Below are positions 1 to 13,300 of a stretch of 64,000 bases of DNA, piece by piece (position 1 is the stretch's first letter; each line of letters begins with the position of its first letter). The notes beneath the pieces were generated by a model. It made no database searches, was not told the DNA's origin, and worked only from the letters and a program-made list of their open reading frames with translations. Position numbers and translations under genes: made by a program. Origin of the DNA: Bolinopsis microptera (taxonomy: Eukaryota; Ctenophora; Tentaculata; Lobata; Bolinopsidae). Where the stretch lies: positions 8,820,675-8,884,674 of the forward strand of contig NC_087078.1 in the NCBI RefSeq assembly GCF_026151205.1, given 5' to 3'.

Positions 1-130
1 GGGTTGGACACCCCCTTTAGTACCATGTACTAACTGTTTTTCTGGGAAATGAGCAGCAGACCCACCACCTAGCAGACCCACCACCTAGTACAAAAGTAAT
101 AACTGCGTTTTGGAAGAAAATATGACCCAC
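1..130. repeat. Dispersed repeat fragment, also near 47.6 kb
   Basis: The left edge contains a doubled 'cagacccaccacctag' unit followed by a segment reading aaaatatgacccacc and then an AACGTCACGT motif. A related segment with the same order of motifs occurs at about 47575-47690. I see no coding potential. It is probably a degenerate interspersed repeat; its family is unknown. Confidence 0.45.
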
Positions 131-446
131 CCCCCAACGTCACGTACGATTCTGACCTTAAGATCCCCCCCCCCGCTTAAACTTGAACAGACGAAAACTT
201 CGTGTTCGTCAGAAATGTTATTTACAATAATAGCTTTGCCATGAATAATAGCTTTGCCATGAACAAATATCTTACGTTTCATTTATAAATGAAACGTAAA
301 ATATTTGTTCCGAATGAGTGGTTTTACAAATAATTTTCTAAAAGGTACACGACCTATACGCGAGGCAACACGTGACATATTGAGAAAATCATCACTTAGT
401 ACTTCCCCCAGGTAACTAAACACAATCTAATGTTTCTAAAACCTAC

Positions 447-2722
447 CGACTGGAAGGAGTTTTAAAGGGTAAGCACAGCCTGGATTCAAACTACCGAGCT
501 TAGTTCTGCTAGCTTCAATCACGTCCCCAACATTTAGCCCTTCAGGCTGGGTTATGTACCTGGGTAAAATAAATAGTTAATAAAAGTAATAAGTTAATAA
601 AAGTAAATAGTTGATTAAAGTAATTAGTTAATTAAAGTAAGGCAGAATGGAACAATCCCGACCCACCTTAAGTGGGAAGCTTAGGTGGGAAGTTTAGGTG
701 GGAAGTTTAGGTGGGAAGTTTAGGTGGGACTTTGGATCACATCACTCTTAACTTAGAAGTTCACCTTATGGCTGAGTTCAGTGTCAGAGCGTTTAGGTGG
801 GAAGTTTAAGTGGGACTCTTAGAGGATCGTGTGATTGGTCCGTGAATATTGTCAAGGACAGATTGTGGTGATAATCACTTCACTTCGCACGTCATTAAAT
901 CACACTATGGTATAAATACCGTTAAGATCATCATTTTCATCCTACCCCGCAACCACAATCTATCAACATGCCTTTCCAACCAGCTAGACTTGGACTTCAC
1001 TTTGAGATAATGACCCTAGCAGCAACCGAAGACAGTTCCAGATCGTTCCTGATGACCAAACAGATTCTAAAACCCACCCAGAACTGCGATGCTTGCAACA
1101 GTCCCATGGTTCTCTCACTTCTAAGTTAAGAGTGATGTGATCCAAAGTCCCACCTAAGCTTCCCACCTAAACTTCCCACCTAAACTTCCCACCTAAGCTT
1201 CCCACCTAAGCTTCCCACTTAAGGTGGGTCGGGATTGTTCCATTCTGCCTAAAGTAATTAGTTAATTACAGCTAGTTGGATTGCGTCAATTTGATGGAAA
1301 GTTATTCTGGCGTACTGAATTGAAAATGGTATTAATTCCGAAATCTTTTCGCTGTTTCTGACATTCTATTGACGGCCTAAATGACGAAAATTTCTGTAAT
1401 CTTCCGGAATTTTTACCATCTTCCATTATAGAGGGGATGTGTTAAGATGGAGGGGTAAAAGGGGGGGGGGGGGGGGGGGGGGGGGGAACTCACGTGATAT
1501 GAGGACCAGCTACCAAAGCTAAATCAGCGTTGTTAACCTCACACTCCTGTATTTGTAGCACTCTGTACTTTATAGTACCGCTACCTGCGTCTTCCTGAAA
1601 CATAACAACACATATTATCCAATATGGTGCGATCAGTGGCGTGACGTTACCATACTTGCGTCACTGTACGATTTTAACTGAATCTCAACCGTGTCTTTTA
1701 CAGAGGTCTCCACTGACTGCAACTGTTCCCCGTTGCAGTTATTTATTGTTTCCTGAAATCTGATGACCCATATCTGATTCTCAATCAACTGATTCTTGGT
1801 TGATCTTAGAGTGTTTTTCAGCTGCTTTAACTTGCCATCCAAGCCTCATCTTTAAATATAATACCGTCGATTCTTTGGCGTCCACAGCTGTCATGATGTA
1901 AGGTGAGAGGCACAATATCTCGCCGTTAAACAAGGCGAGATAAGAAAGCAGATAAGAGACCAAATTAAACAAACATATAATGCAATAGGCGTAGGGCTGA
2001 ACTGAAAATCATTGTACATATAATAAGCTGACGATGCTTATTGTATTTATAAGTAAGTAAATATTACAAATATATTTTAAAACTAATTACAACACTACAT
2101 ATCTATTACATTTATTGAGAATTATGTAATGTAACGTGATGGAAATATTTTAGACGGGCATGTCCTGTCCAAACCCGGCCCAGGATGCACTACATGAAGA
2201 ATTCGTTGTAACTTTGTTTTAAAAGTATTAATAAAAGTATTGAAAAGTTTGTAATTAAGTAAGTTAACTGACGGGTAGGCGGTGTTTGTTGACGTGTCTC
2301 TCCTGTTTATCAGAACCTCCACCTCTAGCTCTGAAGATCTTAATTCCCGTCTCCGGGTCCCGTCCTCCTGTTCTCTTCAGCTTACTTTGTGGACCTGAGA
2401 TATCGACGTAATATATTGCGAACAATCACTGCAAAATCAACAATCGCGTCGGTCAAAATGGGATTATTACTGACATTAATACATTTAGGTTGTACATCAA
2501 GAATATAATGAGGAATAAACACGTGATGCCCATATAAGGGAATATGAGGATGAACAAACTAAAGTTTACCGAAGATAAGTTTCACATCATCACGTGTAGT
2601 AGCCATGGCAGGGTCAGCTCTAATAGGACAGGGAGGGTGTATAGAGGCTGGTTCTGGGGGCAGGTAGAACTTAGCTCCTCCTCTGTGTACGTGGTTAGGG
2701 TCTCGTGGGGCGTGGTGGACAC
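447..2722 (-). CDS. MRPL2: Mitochondrial large ribosomal subunit protein uL2m, partial
   Basis: Five exons are visible on the minus strand: 2570-2722, 2294-2394, 1651-1773, 1494-1594 and 447-559. All are bounded by AG/GT and their phases agree. The translation has the uL2 core in order: KRTGGRDPETGIKIF...RGGGSDKQ, then KYRVLQIQEC..NNADLALVAG, then YITQPEGLNVGDVIEAS and PLKLLPVG. These match the conserved TGGRD..G, sADiALVAG and PEGLxxGD blocks of bacterial and mitochondrial L2. The protein binds 23S-type rRNA at the peptidyl-transferase centre of the mitoribosome. The first exon(s) and the C-terminal half (from about the LINNVE region onward) were not found; the latter must lie left of the window. 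The start of the 1651-1773 exon and the donor at 2294 are the least certain boundaries. A MITE sits in the intron between 560 and 1493. Confidence 0.85.
641..1249. mobile_element. PIF/Harbinger-like MITE with long terminal inverted repeats and TAA target duplication
   Basis: The 609-bp element begins GGCAGAATGGAACAATCCCG and ends with its exact reverse complement. It is flanked by TAA at 638-640 and 1250-1252. The arms extend through tandem copies of 'ttaggtgggaag' and include a shared 'ggatcacatcactcttaact' stretch, so the ends could pair over more than 100 bases. A 3-bp TWA target duplication is typical of PIF/Harbinger. The interior has a TATAAATA box at 911-918 and a 53-codon ORF (968-1129), and no transposase domain. 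It lies inside an intron of the uL2m gene. Confidence 0.85.
968..1129 (+). CDS. Short ORF (53 codons) inside the MITE, function unknown
   Basis: ATG at 968 opens a 53-codon frame ending at TAA 1127-1129, inside the right inverted-repeat arm. It lies about 50 bases downstream of a good TATA box (911-918). The product is MPFQPARLGLHFEIM... with a single C-x-x-C (NCDAC) near its end. I do not recognise it. It may be the 5' end of a captured or deleted transposon gene; expression is not established. Confidence 0.3.
   Translation: MPFQPARLGLHFEIMTLAATEDSSRSFLMTKQILKPTQNCDACNSPMVLSLLS
1459..1486. repeat. Poly-G tract
   Basis: An uninterrupted run of about 28 G lies just downstream (minus sense) of the uL2m exon ending at 1494. 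It may be a true homopolymer whose length is unreliable in assembly. Confidence 0.8.
2518..2540. promoter_or_regulatory. Single copy of the E-box/CArG repeat core
   Basis: The segment reads aaCACGTGATGCCCATATAAGGG: a perfect CACGTG E-box followed by a perfect CArG box CC(A/T)6GG. It lies 30-50 bases inside the uL2m intron, just after the donor at 2569. The same core recurs near 16.7, 17.15, 17.9-18.4, 24.6, 25.0 and 25.8 kb. Confidence 0.5.
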
Positions 2723-3426
2723 CTGAGTAACCATAGTAACCATGACTTTTAGATAACAACTATCATAACCATGTTAACTATCATAAGTTATAACCATGAT
2801 AACTATCGAAACAAAATAGTTATAAGTCGCAAAGATTAATGAATAACCATTTTTTTAGGCTCAATATCATTCTGACGAAATTGGTTCTCTCTAGAGAAGA
2901 TTTGAGACCAACCTCTGGAGAGGACTTGAGACACATTGAGACATCTCGAGACAGAGAGGTTTCTCAACAAGGAGGATAGCTGAGTAAGGGACGTCATGAG
3001 TAGTGGTCTAGTCCCACTGAGTTGTACTTCACATTAAGTTGTACATGTCATCATCAGCTATTAAAGGGAAATAGAGGGTATATTATTGTGATGTTTGCGC
3101 TAATATTATTAAAATGAAACATTTAATTATCAGAGAGTTCGAGTAGCAGTAAGAGAATTCGATTATTTTGTATTTTGTACTAAATTAGACACAGTAAGTT
3201 GATTAAAAGGAATTATACTCAAAAACCAAATTGAAAAACTTCAAATTCCCGAATTGAAGTTTCTAAATAAAAGGATTTGACAAATATATCAACTTAAAAA
3301 CCACTGCAGTTAATGACATATTCAGTACATTCCCCAGTGAACGTAGTGCATTAAAAGAATAAATTAATAGTGATCCAGCTTAATTTGGACAGAGGTTTAA
3401 ATTATTTTAAAAATTAATTTTGAAAA

Positions 3427-6400
3427 CTACAAATTCTGATGTAGAGAATGTTCATAACTCTCCTGGGCCACATGCTCCATAACCTCCGCATTAAGCAGCT
3501 CCTTCACCTTATACTTCATAGAGATATCATAGGCAGTTAAGATAATAGTGTCGAATAGTTGCACTCCGTACGCAGCTAGAGCTCTGATCACGTTACTAAG
3601 ACGCGCAATTGTTTCTCTGGAGTTTATCGTGAACGCCTCAATCTGAAGTAGGGAGGCTTTGTATCAGATTGATTTGGAGTACAAGATTAAGAATGTCTAA
3701 ACTGTTGGATTTGTGTACGAGCTGATCTTGATCGATGAAAAAAAGTGAAAGCGAAAGCGAAAGTAAATTTATTTACCGGCTGATCTGGTGAGAAATGTGG
3801 TCCGACCCACACGAACCCATTGTTCCCAAGTATCACAGTAGCGTTACATGGTAATCTGTGGAAATGGAGCTTGCTTCTTTTTATTAGCACGCTGGGGACC
3901 TGGCATTTTGTTAATACAAGAGTTACTTAGTGCAAAAATATCACATAAACGTGTACGTGGAACTTTGATGCAATGAAAATGTTGAATAATATGTTCTTAT
4001 ACGAATACGAATATTATGTCTTAATACAATTAATTTAAAACAGTTTATTCATTTATTTTACCTTGATGAGAACCCCCTCAGGTAGTTTCCCGTACTTGTT
4101 GGACCTCATGTGTAACTTTAACATACCGTCTATATTCCCTACATCTGATACCTGTGTGTTACTATGGTTACTAGCAGTTACTATGGTTACTATCGTAGGT
4201 AACTATATTATCTACATTACACTTACAGTTACTACAGTTACTACTGTACATGTAAGTAACTCTGACATCACACATACCTCAGCACAGACGAGGTCCCCCT
4301 CAGTGAAATACTCCCTCATCATCAGCTCATCATTAAGGGTCTTCCTCCGCAGAACGTTTCCAGGTAAGTACACTGAACTCAGCTGTAGTTGGCAGTCTAA
4401 TCTGGAACCACAGTCCACCTGAACAAAAATAGGTCACAAAAATACTTGGCAAAAACAGAACGCTCCAACCAAACACTCGAAATATGTCTAGTTTGTTACC
4501 TAAATCGATTTCAGAACTTTTCCCTCCTAACACACCCAAACAAGGAACGACACACGAACAAAACTTAGACTGGTTATCAATTTACTCACAGACTGACCTG
4601 AGATCTAGCATCTTTTATAAAGGCCCAATGCTCGCTATTTCAGAGCATAACACTCGCATTACATGCCCATCCAGTATATTTTCTATCAACATATATAAGA
4701 ATTCGTCAAAAAAAGTACTACTAGACTTGCAAAGTATTGGCTGCAACGACGAATGGCCACCATTTTTACTCCACAACCTACCTGGATTACGTAAATCACA
4801 AAGAACATAGTCAATAATCACTCAAAACCAAACTCATACAGCTCAAATTAAACAATCTGAATCAGGACAACATTTCAAACCACCTGCCATTCTAACAGCA
4901 CATTCCTTATTTCACTGCCACATAGCGCATATCTACACTGATAACACACCTAATTGCGGTGAGGCAGCATCATAAAGTTACCAATATCAAATATGTTTGC
5001 AGATCAGGGCCAGTCGACTCGACCAATAAAATTTTAATCGAATAGTTTTAATAAATAACATCACAATTATAATCTGCGTGCCCCTCGGGGATGAATATTT
5101 AACTTATTTCAATTATATATTACTTTTGAGTAAACATTGGCTGGTACTACGGACCAGTCCCCCAATCAATCAATCAATCAATCAATCCACCTACTGATCC
5201 TAACCACCCTAACAACTCTCTAGCTCTCTCTTCAACCCTCATTCCCTCACTCCTCTTGGTGCACAAAACCATTCCAACCTATGTATGTCCCCCCTACGGA
5301 TTCCACAAGCCCAACGGTACATAGTTAGACGAAAAACAGAAAACCTTGATTGCCAGATCAAGGACTGCATCAGTAGCAGCGAAATACGGATATACCTTCT
5401 CCCTTACAGTCAGCGAGCTGACAACTATCTGACTGTGTCTTTTAGGCCTTGCCACACCACCTTCGCTATTGCATCCGCTCGCCCGTATTCACTGACACAT
5501 GCCACACCTGGGTTTAGTATGAAGATGTACGCATATTCACCCAAGATGCGGAGATGCCTCAGTTTAGCGAAATGAGATACAACAGCAAACTCACAGGAGC
5601 ATGGATCAGAATCATCAGTTACCAACCTGACACCGTTTCGGGGCTTTAATCGCAATACGGTTTCCTGCAGGCGCCCCAGCAGTCCACCCTTGAACCACCA
5701 TATTATCCGAGAGTCACTTGAGGAGACCCGTTAGAGCTCGCAATTGGCGACGAGATAACGTTTATGGTACCTCTAGATGTTATAGTGAACTCTCAAGCTC
5801 CAACCTTCCTGAACTCCCACTCCCTCTTTCTCGATAACAAGTAAATCCATCTGGAACAGTGGGCTGCCTCTTTCCCACTGTCCCGTACCAGCTTCTTCAG
5901 CTCTCTTCCCCTAAAACCAATCCTCCTCGCAGCTCTCTCCAAACTCTGCGCAACCACTCCCCTAGCTCCAACTTCGACTGCGGCATTATAACAGCACCAA
6001 CCTTTCGCCCGAATCTCAGCCTGCAGACCGCTGTATCGGTCGAGTTTGTACTCGTGCGATTCAGCGATCCGCTCTTCAGATGGTACTGTTAGCTCCCACC
6101 AAATAACTGTCTTTGCCGACCTTGAGAATATCACAAGGTCCGGCCTCAGCCGTGTTTCCACAATCTCACTGGGAAACTTAAGCTGCCCCTCAAGGTCTGA
6201 CAGCACTATCCAATCCCGATACCCACTCAGGATCCCAAAACCACGACACAAGATCAGAACAAAGATGGGTCAAAATAGGTTTGGACTCGTTATTGCAGAT
6301 CAAAAAAACAAACGCATGGGCCAAAGTCTAAATAAAAATGTAAAATATGATAATTAAATATAACGAGTCCCATATCCATTTCATTTCAAAACTGTAAAAT

Positions 6401-9400
6401 CTATTATAAAAACCTTCCACTTTTTCTGCTGAACTTCAGTTATCCTCCCCACCACCACATCTCCTATCTCTCCTCTGTATCTGTTATTTACTCCTTTCAC
6501 ACTCACCAGCTTATCTACCTGAAGGGTGTTGCTGTGGTTAATAGCAGTTACTATGGTTACTAGCAGTTACTATAGTAACTAGCAGTTACTATAGTGACTA
6601 GCAGTTACTATGGTAACTAGCAGTTACTATGGTTACTAGCAGTTACTGTGGTAACTAGGAGTTACTATGGTTACTAGCAGTTACTATGGTTACTATTGTT
6701 ATTTACTCCTTACACACTAACCAACTTATCTACCTGATAGTGCAATCAATTTTTTTTAAATCAAATAATGAGAAATATATAGTTTAATCTACTATTTTTA
6801 AACTGTTATGTCTCACTACTATATCATCACTACTATACTAAAGTAGCTGATATTTAGCCAGGTTCCCCAACACAACATCCTCTTAAGTACGCGACATTGT
6901 ATAACTACGTGATAATTATGTGATATTTTCGGGTGACACATTATGCAATTACATAAATTAGTATCCTTTTGATTCGTCTATGATCTTGGATTTGATCAGC
7001 AACTGAATCACAAATTAGGAACCTTCCTTCAAACATTTGTGGGATTCTTAGAGGTAAGGAATAAGAACTTACCCCAACTTATACTCCTAAAATATAAAAA
7101 TGTCGAGCATTCAGCTTTTTCAGGTCAGCTGTCCATCTGGAACTAGATAAATACGTGAACAGCACGACTACCCCCCCCCCCCGCCCCCACATTTGTAACT
7201 AGATAAATACGCGAACAGAAAGACTACCCGCCCCCCGCCCCCACATCTGGAACTAGATAAATACGTGAAAAGAAAGACTACCCGCCCCCGCCCCCACATC
7301 TGTAACTAGATAAATACGTGAACTGAAAGACTACCCGCCCCGCCCCCACTTGAGTCTGAACTATATTGTCGACAGGAGATGAGTCGAGGTACTATGGTAA
7401 CTATGGTAACTATGGTAACAAGGCAGGTAACTATGGCAACAAGGCAGTACAGACTTACACCTTCAACTGTAAGGGAAGTAGAGGGGACAGTGTGTTGATT
7501 AAGGATCTGGATAGGGGCTGGACTGGGCACTCTATATCAGAGGTCAAGATCTTCGGAGAACCTTACTCTAGTGAGTTAACTGGTAAACAGTAAAGATCAC
7601 CATAAATTATCAGCTTCTCATAAATTGTAACTCCATTCTGCGCGCGCCACGCAGTTTATATTTTGAACATATTTTAACGTAGATATTAACGTTTTTTTTT
7701 CACATAATGTGTGGACTGTAGACTTTAATAGTGGTAAATATTATACTTCTTCTTGGGTATCATCCAACTCCCATGATTTAGTGAAAAGTTACAAAAACTC
7801 TCATATCTTTTATAGACATTGCAGTTCTAAATTATGCTTAATAACCTCGCAGCTGTTATTACGGTCAGCACCACATGCTCAACAACTTAATAGTCTTAAG
7901 GGGGCAGGGGGGGTCTTTATGAAATTTCTCTCGAAATTGATTTTATAGTTGTTTCTGATAGAGGGGAGTAATATCTATCTGCTGCTTTTGGTCCCATGGA
8001 AAAATATTGTTCCTAGCCGAATTGATTGTCGGTCAAAGGTCAGCGCTGATGTGTAATTGTATTGCGCGAGCGATTTTCAATCGCGTGCCCTGAAGATCGA
8101 GTCTAAAATTCTATCTTCTCCTACATTTTTTGAGCAATCACCTTGAAACTTTCAGGATATGTTCTAAGGACCATTTAAAAGATTCAATTAGATCAGAATT
8201 TTAAGATAGGCCTAAGAGAATGTTTCATTCGATTTTGAAAATCTTGGACCTCTTTTTTTGACGATTTTTCCAGCTATAAGTCAATCATTTCTTGTAATAT
8301 CGAGCTGAAATGTTGCACGAAGTTTATTCATATCTAGTTCAAAATGTGTGTAAAAATGCTTCCTTTTAAAGTAATGGTAGAAAATGTGATTTTTGTATCT
8401 GTGAAGCTAAAAAATCACTATTTCTACCATAACTTTAAAAGGAAGCATTTTCGGTTGTTTTGTTATACATAACTCATATGTAAATGTGCTAGTTGCAGTT
8501 ATTTTGCACTATTCTAAAAGTCTCTAGCACATTCCTATCGAAATTTTAGAAAAATCTGTAAATATGAAAAACGAAAAATATGCCTAAGGGGACGTCTGCC
8601 AAAATCGCAAATGTTCAGACCACCCCCCTCTACTCCCGCTGTTCAGGTGAGTCCGAATTTTCAAAACCAACCCCCCTCCCCCTGTCCGGATTTGTCCGAA
8701 ATTCCAAAACCACCCCCTCCCTATTTGCCGGACGTCCTAAGTAGATGGCCCCTAATATGAAGCATCGTCCCATATTTATTAAAGTATTAAACACCTACGG
8801 CTGCATATTTTCAAACTTGTTTAACCATTTTTTTAAACGATAAAAACCAACGACCTTGAACTCCTAAATCTCTGTTAAAACGGCAAATTGTTCTATAATG
8901 CAGAAAATTCAGAAATATAACGACTTAAATGCGGGAAAGTTATATATTTCATTAGTCGTAAAAGTCACGGTAACTACTACTATAAAAATTATACTATGTT
9001 TAAAATACAGAATATTGTGTAATAACAGCCTCAAAAAAACTTCTGTTCAAAGCATTGGGCTAATGCTGTGGTCTTAATTCGAAATTGCTTTTAAACGGTT
9101 GAGAATTGTTCTAAGAAACTGTTTTTTGCTAGCTCAACTATTCAGCAAATTATTTACCCTTGGTGTGCACTGTGCATTTCGATTAAATTATACTGTTTGT
9201 AATAAGCGCGCTTTCCAGATCATCTGCTTATCCAAGGTTGGGTTGTAGCCCATTTAAGAGAAGCACCAGAAACAAACGGCCATTCACTCGCATTTCTTGT
9301 TGTTTATTTTTATTATGTAAATATGTAAATACTAATAGCTGTCAACTTGATTGATAATGGCCCAGTGCCCATCAGTTTAATTTCGTTAATTCTGCAAAAT

Positions 9401-10327
9401 TTCCGGACGTCCAGATTTTCAGAAACCACCCCCCCCCCCCCCAGCCCCGGCCCCCTCCCCCTGTCCGGATTTGTCCGAAATTCCAAAACCCCCCTGCCCC
9501 CTCCCTATTTGCCGGACGTCCTAAGTAGATGGCCCCTAAATTCGTTGTTTGACTTTGAGATCCAAAAGATTAACTTTCCAGTTGAATAAACACATTTTTG
9601 AGGGCATCAAAAACTGCACCAGACTTCAGAGAACAATTTCATGTCAAGCATCAAAACAATCCGATGTTCCTTGACGGCCCATATCCAAAAACCCGCATTC
9701 TCGCATTCTAAGAATGTAGGAAATTTTTAAAAGTAGGAAATTTTTGACAAAAAGTAGGAAATTCGAGAGCCAACTCTGAGAATTTTCGATAATATTTCAG
9801 TAGGAATTTAAGTGAAAGAGCAGACTAAAAGTTGCTTGACCGTTATTTAAATGTCCTCAGTCAGGGATCCACTGATCCAGTCTATCAAATTTCGTTTCAC
9901 AGACCAAAGTTTGTTGCTATTAGCTACAAAATCTGTGCATCAAGTAACCACTAACCAGATGCTAATTATTGGGGCATTTTCGCGTACACGACATAAATAG
10001 TTGTCATTATTACTTTATTAACATTTTACTATCTACTTATCTAGTCTATGAAACGGGCTTGAAAGCAGAAAGTGATGGTAGTAGATGAGAAAACATTTTT
10101 GCCAAAATTATAAACTCTTGATACTTCATGCTGTCTCCTATTTCGTGCTTTAGTTAAGCCAAGTGTTAAGGGATTATAGAATCCAGACAATTTATCCCAA
10201 TAAAAATTGAAATCAGAAAATAGTATGCTAAAATCGTTCTCCATTGTCAGATTCGTTCCAGGAGGCCAAATCTAGTTTAAATTTCCAAAATTTTCGGGGG
10301 CTTCAGGGGGGGGGGGGGGGGGGGGGG

Positions 10328-10362
<35 letters not shown>

Positions 10363-13300
10363 CCCCCCCGGAAAAAATCGAACCCCAGAAAAAAGATAAG
10401 CCCCCTAGTCCCCATGGTCGCCTGGTAACTGGGCTGTGTTTATGACTGCAGTCAGTCAAAGATTTGAACTGTGGATTAGTAAATATCTGTCATTAAATCC
10501 AAGCAAACATTCTAGAAGACTTCTATAAATAGTCAATAGTGTCCCCTAGACCGTAGGAAATGTAAAAATCTTAAGACGATGAGGCCTGAGTAAGTCGTAA
10601 ATTCTGATTGGAGAATGCAGATTGCTGTTGTGAAGTTACCAAATTTACGTGAGTACTTGATTCTTTTCAATCCCAGTTTATTGCTGTCCTACAAATTTCT
10701 TTAATGCCAAATGTCGTCTAAAACACCCTGTTTCGAAAAAATTTTCCGGGGGGCTGCGCCCCCCTAGCCCCCGCCAAGGGGCTCCGCCAAGGGGCTCCGC
10801 CAAGGGGCTCCGCCCCTGGACACCGCTGGGGGCTGCGCCCCCAGACCCCTGCCACAGCTTGCTCGCTTCGCTCGCTGCGCAGCTGGATTGGACGCGTCGG
10901 CTCGCTTCGCTCGCCAACAGCCCCCCTCAAAGAAAAATCCTGGCTACGTCCCTGTTCCGGGCCCTAAAAAAGTAAAATTGAGAATCTGGAATCTGCCATG
11001 AAAAATCTTTGAACCGCGCGAATACAAAGACTTTTTATGCGAGCGAAGCGAGCGGGCCACAGAAAACGAAAAAATTGAGAATGTAGGAAATTTAAATTTT
11101 TTTGGATATGGGCTTGACGGATATTTTGGTACAGAAAGCCTGAAAACAAAAATTACCACTTTTTGACTTTCAAAATTTATAAAAACGCAGCTTTTAAAGA
11201 TACGATATCAAGATTTTACACACATCTTGAACAAGATATGAATAAACTTCGTGCAACATTTCAGCTCGATATCACAAGAAATGATTGACTTATAGCCTCT
11301 CAACAAAACAAATTGTGCTTTTCCGAAAAATGCACGTTAACCAGGAAATGTTTGATTACAGAAATTTGGATTTGTTCGCTTTAAGATGTAACCTTAATGC
11401 CGAAACTTATTCTACATATTGTATACTGTATAGGCTATAGCTTATCAACTTAACATTTATTTTTATTTTTAGCTCACAATAATGGAATAAAACATTTAAT
11501 TTGTATATTTATACTGAAACAACACACACATCAAATGGAAGGAGTGCTACTTCCAATTCAAGGACGGATGGTTCCAGCATGACGGAGGCTGGGCAAAGCC
11601 TACGGGACCCCAGTCGCCTGATGAGAAGAGGGGGTACTCGTCATCCGACCAGATTTATTAGTCAACAGATCATCCATGTTGACCCTGCTTCCAACAAATC
11701 CAATCCAGTAAATTATTGCAAACAGTTTTTACGTTTTGGAACATGGAACGTTCTATCTCTTGTCAGCTCATCTACACAGCTCTACCAACTTAGTAAAAAC
11801 ATTGACCAGTACAGATTGGATCTTTTGGGGATCACCGAGAATCACATGCCTGGATCTGGCACCACTCTACTGGACAATGGCAGTCTACTCATCCATTCCG
11901 GTAGAGTCGACGGGATCAAGAGACAGGGAGTCGGTCTCAGTCTTTCAAAACGAATCAGAAACTCCCTGATATCGTTCACTCCCACATCGGAGCGGGTTTT
12001 AACTGCTAGGCTGCATAGTAAGCAAATCAACATCTCTGTTGTTGTGGCCTATGCTCCAACTGAGGGTGCAGAGGAGAGTGAGAAAGATAAGTTTTATAGG
12101 ACACTCACAGATACATTTGATGGGCTACCTCGTCACGATATCAAGTTACTGCTCGGCGATTTTAATGCAAAAGTAACATCAGGCAGATATGGAAGTGAAG
12201 CGGTCATCGGTGGGGAATCACTCCATAGCTCATCAAATGACAACGGGACAAGACTTGTGGATTTCTGTGCGACGAACCAGCTTGTCATCGGGGGAACTCT
12301 CTTCGAGCACAAGAACATTCACAAGGGAACATGGCGGTCCCCCCAACGGGCTCACCGTCAATCAGATAGATCATATCTGCATCGGAAAGCGGTTTCGTCA
12401 GTCACTTTTTGATGTTAGGGTATGTCGCGGGGCAGACATCGGCTCCGATCATTATCTGGTTCTAGGACTGCTGAAAATCAAACTTCAGTCAGTGACAAAG
12501 ATCAACGCCAACAGGCCCAATGTGCCTGCCATTGAGCGCCTGAGGGATAGTACTACGGTTTTAGAGTACAATGTGGCTCTTCAAAACCGATTTGCAAGTC
12601 TGGATAGTGAGGTCGACCTCGAGGATATGTGGCGTAATCTCAGTCAGACCGTCACTGATGTCTCACTGGAGGTACTAGGCAAAAGACCCCGGAAGGCAAA
12701 GGAGCAACACCTGTCACGGAAGACCAAGGATTTATTGACTCAGCGGGCACAGTTTAAGCGCAAAGACCCAAACTCGGACACTAACAGGTCAGAGTATTCT
12801 AAACTTAATAAGTTAGTCAAGAAAAGCAGCAAGCTAGACGACAATAACTGGGCAGTTAGAGTAGCTACTGATCTTGAGGAAGCAGCGAGCAAAGGTCAGC
12901 AGCGTGAGGTATGGGCAAAGATCAAGAAGATCTCTGGTAAGAACAAGAAGCCTCAAGCATCTTGTGTCCGGGACAAGGACGGTAGGAAGATCACGGATCC
13001 CCAACAGCAGAGGGATAGGTGGAAGGAGCACTTTACTGAACTTCTGAACCCCCCATCATCAAGTGTCAACCTTGCCGACCTTGATACAGTACCACCCCAA
13101 CCCCACTTTAACTCTCTCTCTTGTTCGGATGGACCACCCACCAGAGACGAGATTAGTTATTCCCTGACAAAGCTTAAGAACAACAAAAGCCCAGGAGTGG
13201 ACGGGATAACTAACGAGCAACTGAAGTATGGTGCGAGTGCTCTAGTTGATCAACTAGAGTGTCTATTCAAGAAAGTGTGGGAAGAAGAGACTGTTCCTGA

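Noticed and set aside
1781-1972. Minus ORF considered as a uL2m exon
   Set aside because: No uL2 similarity, and its phase does not fit between the neighbouring exons.
9347-9589. Proline-rich ORF
   Set aside because: It is generated by C-runs of a direct repeat; low complexity, with no splice sites or homology.
10277-10459. Poly-proline ORF across poly-G
   Set aside because: It is an artefact of a homopolymer inside a transposon; tract length is unreliable.
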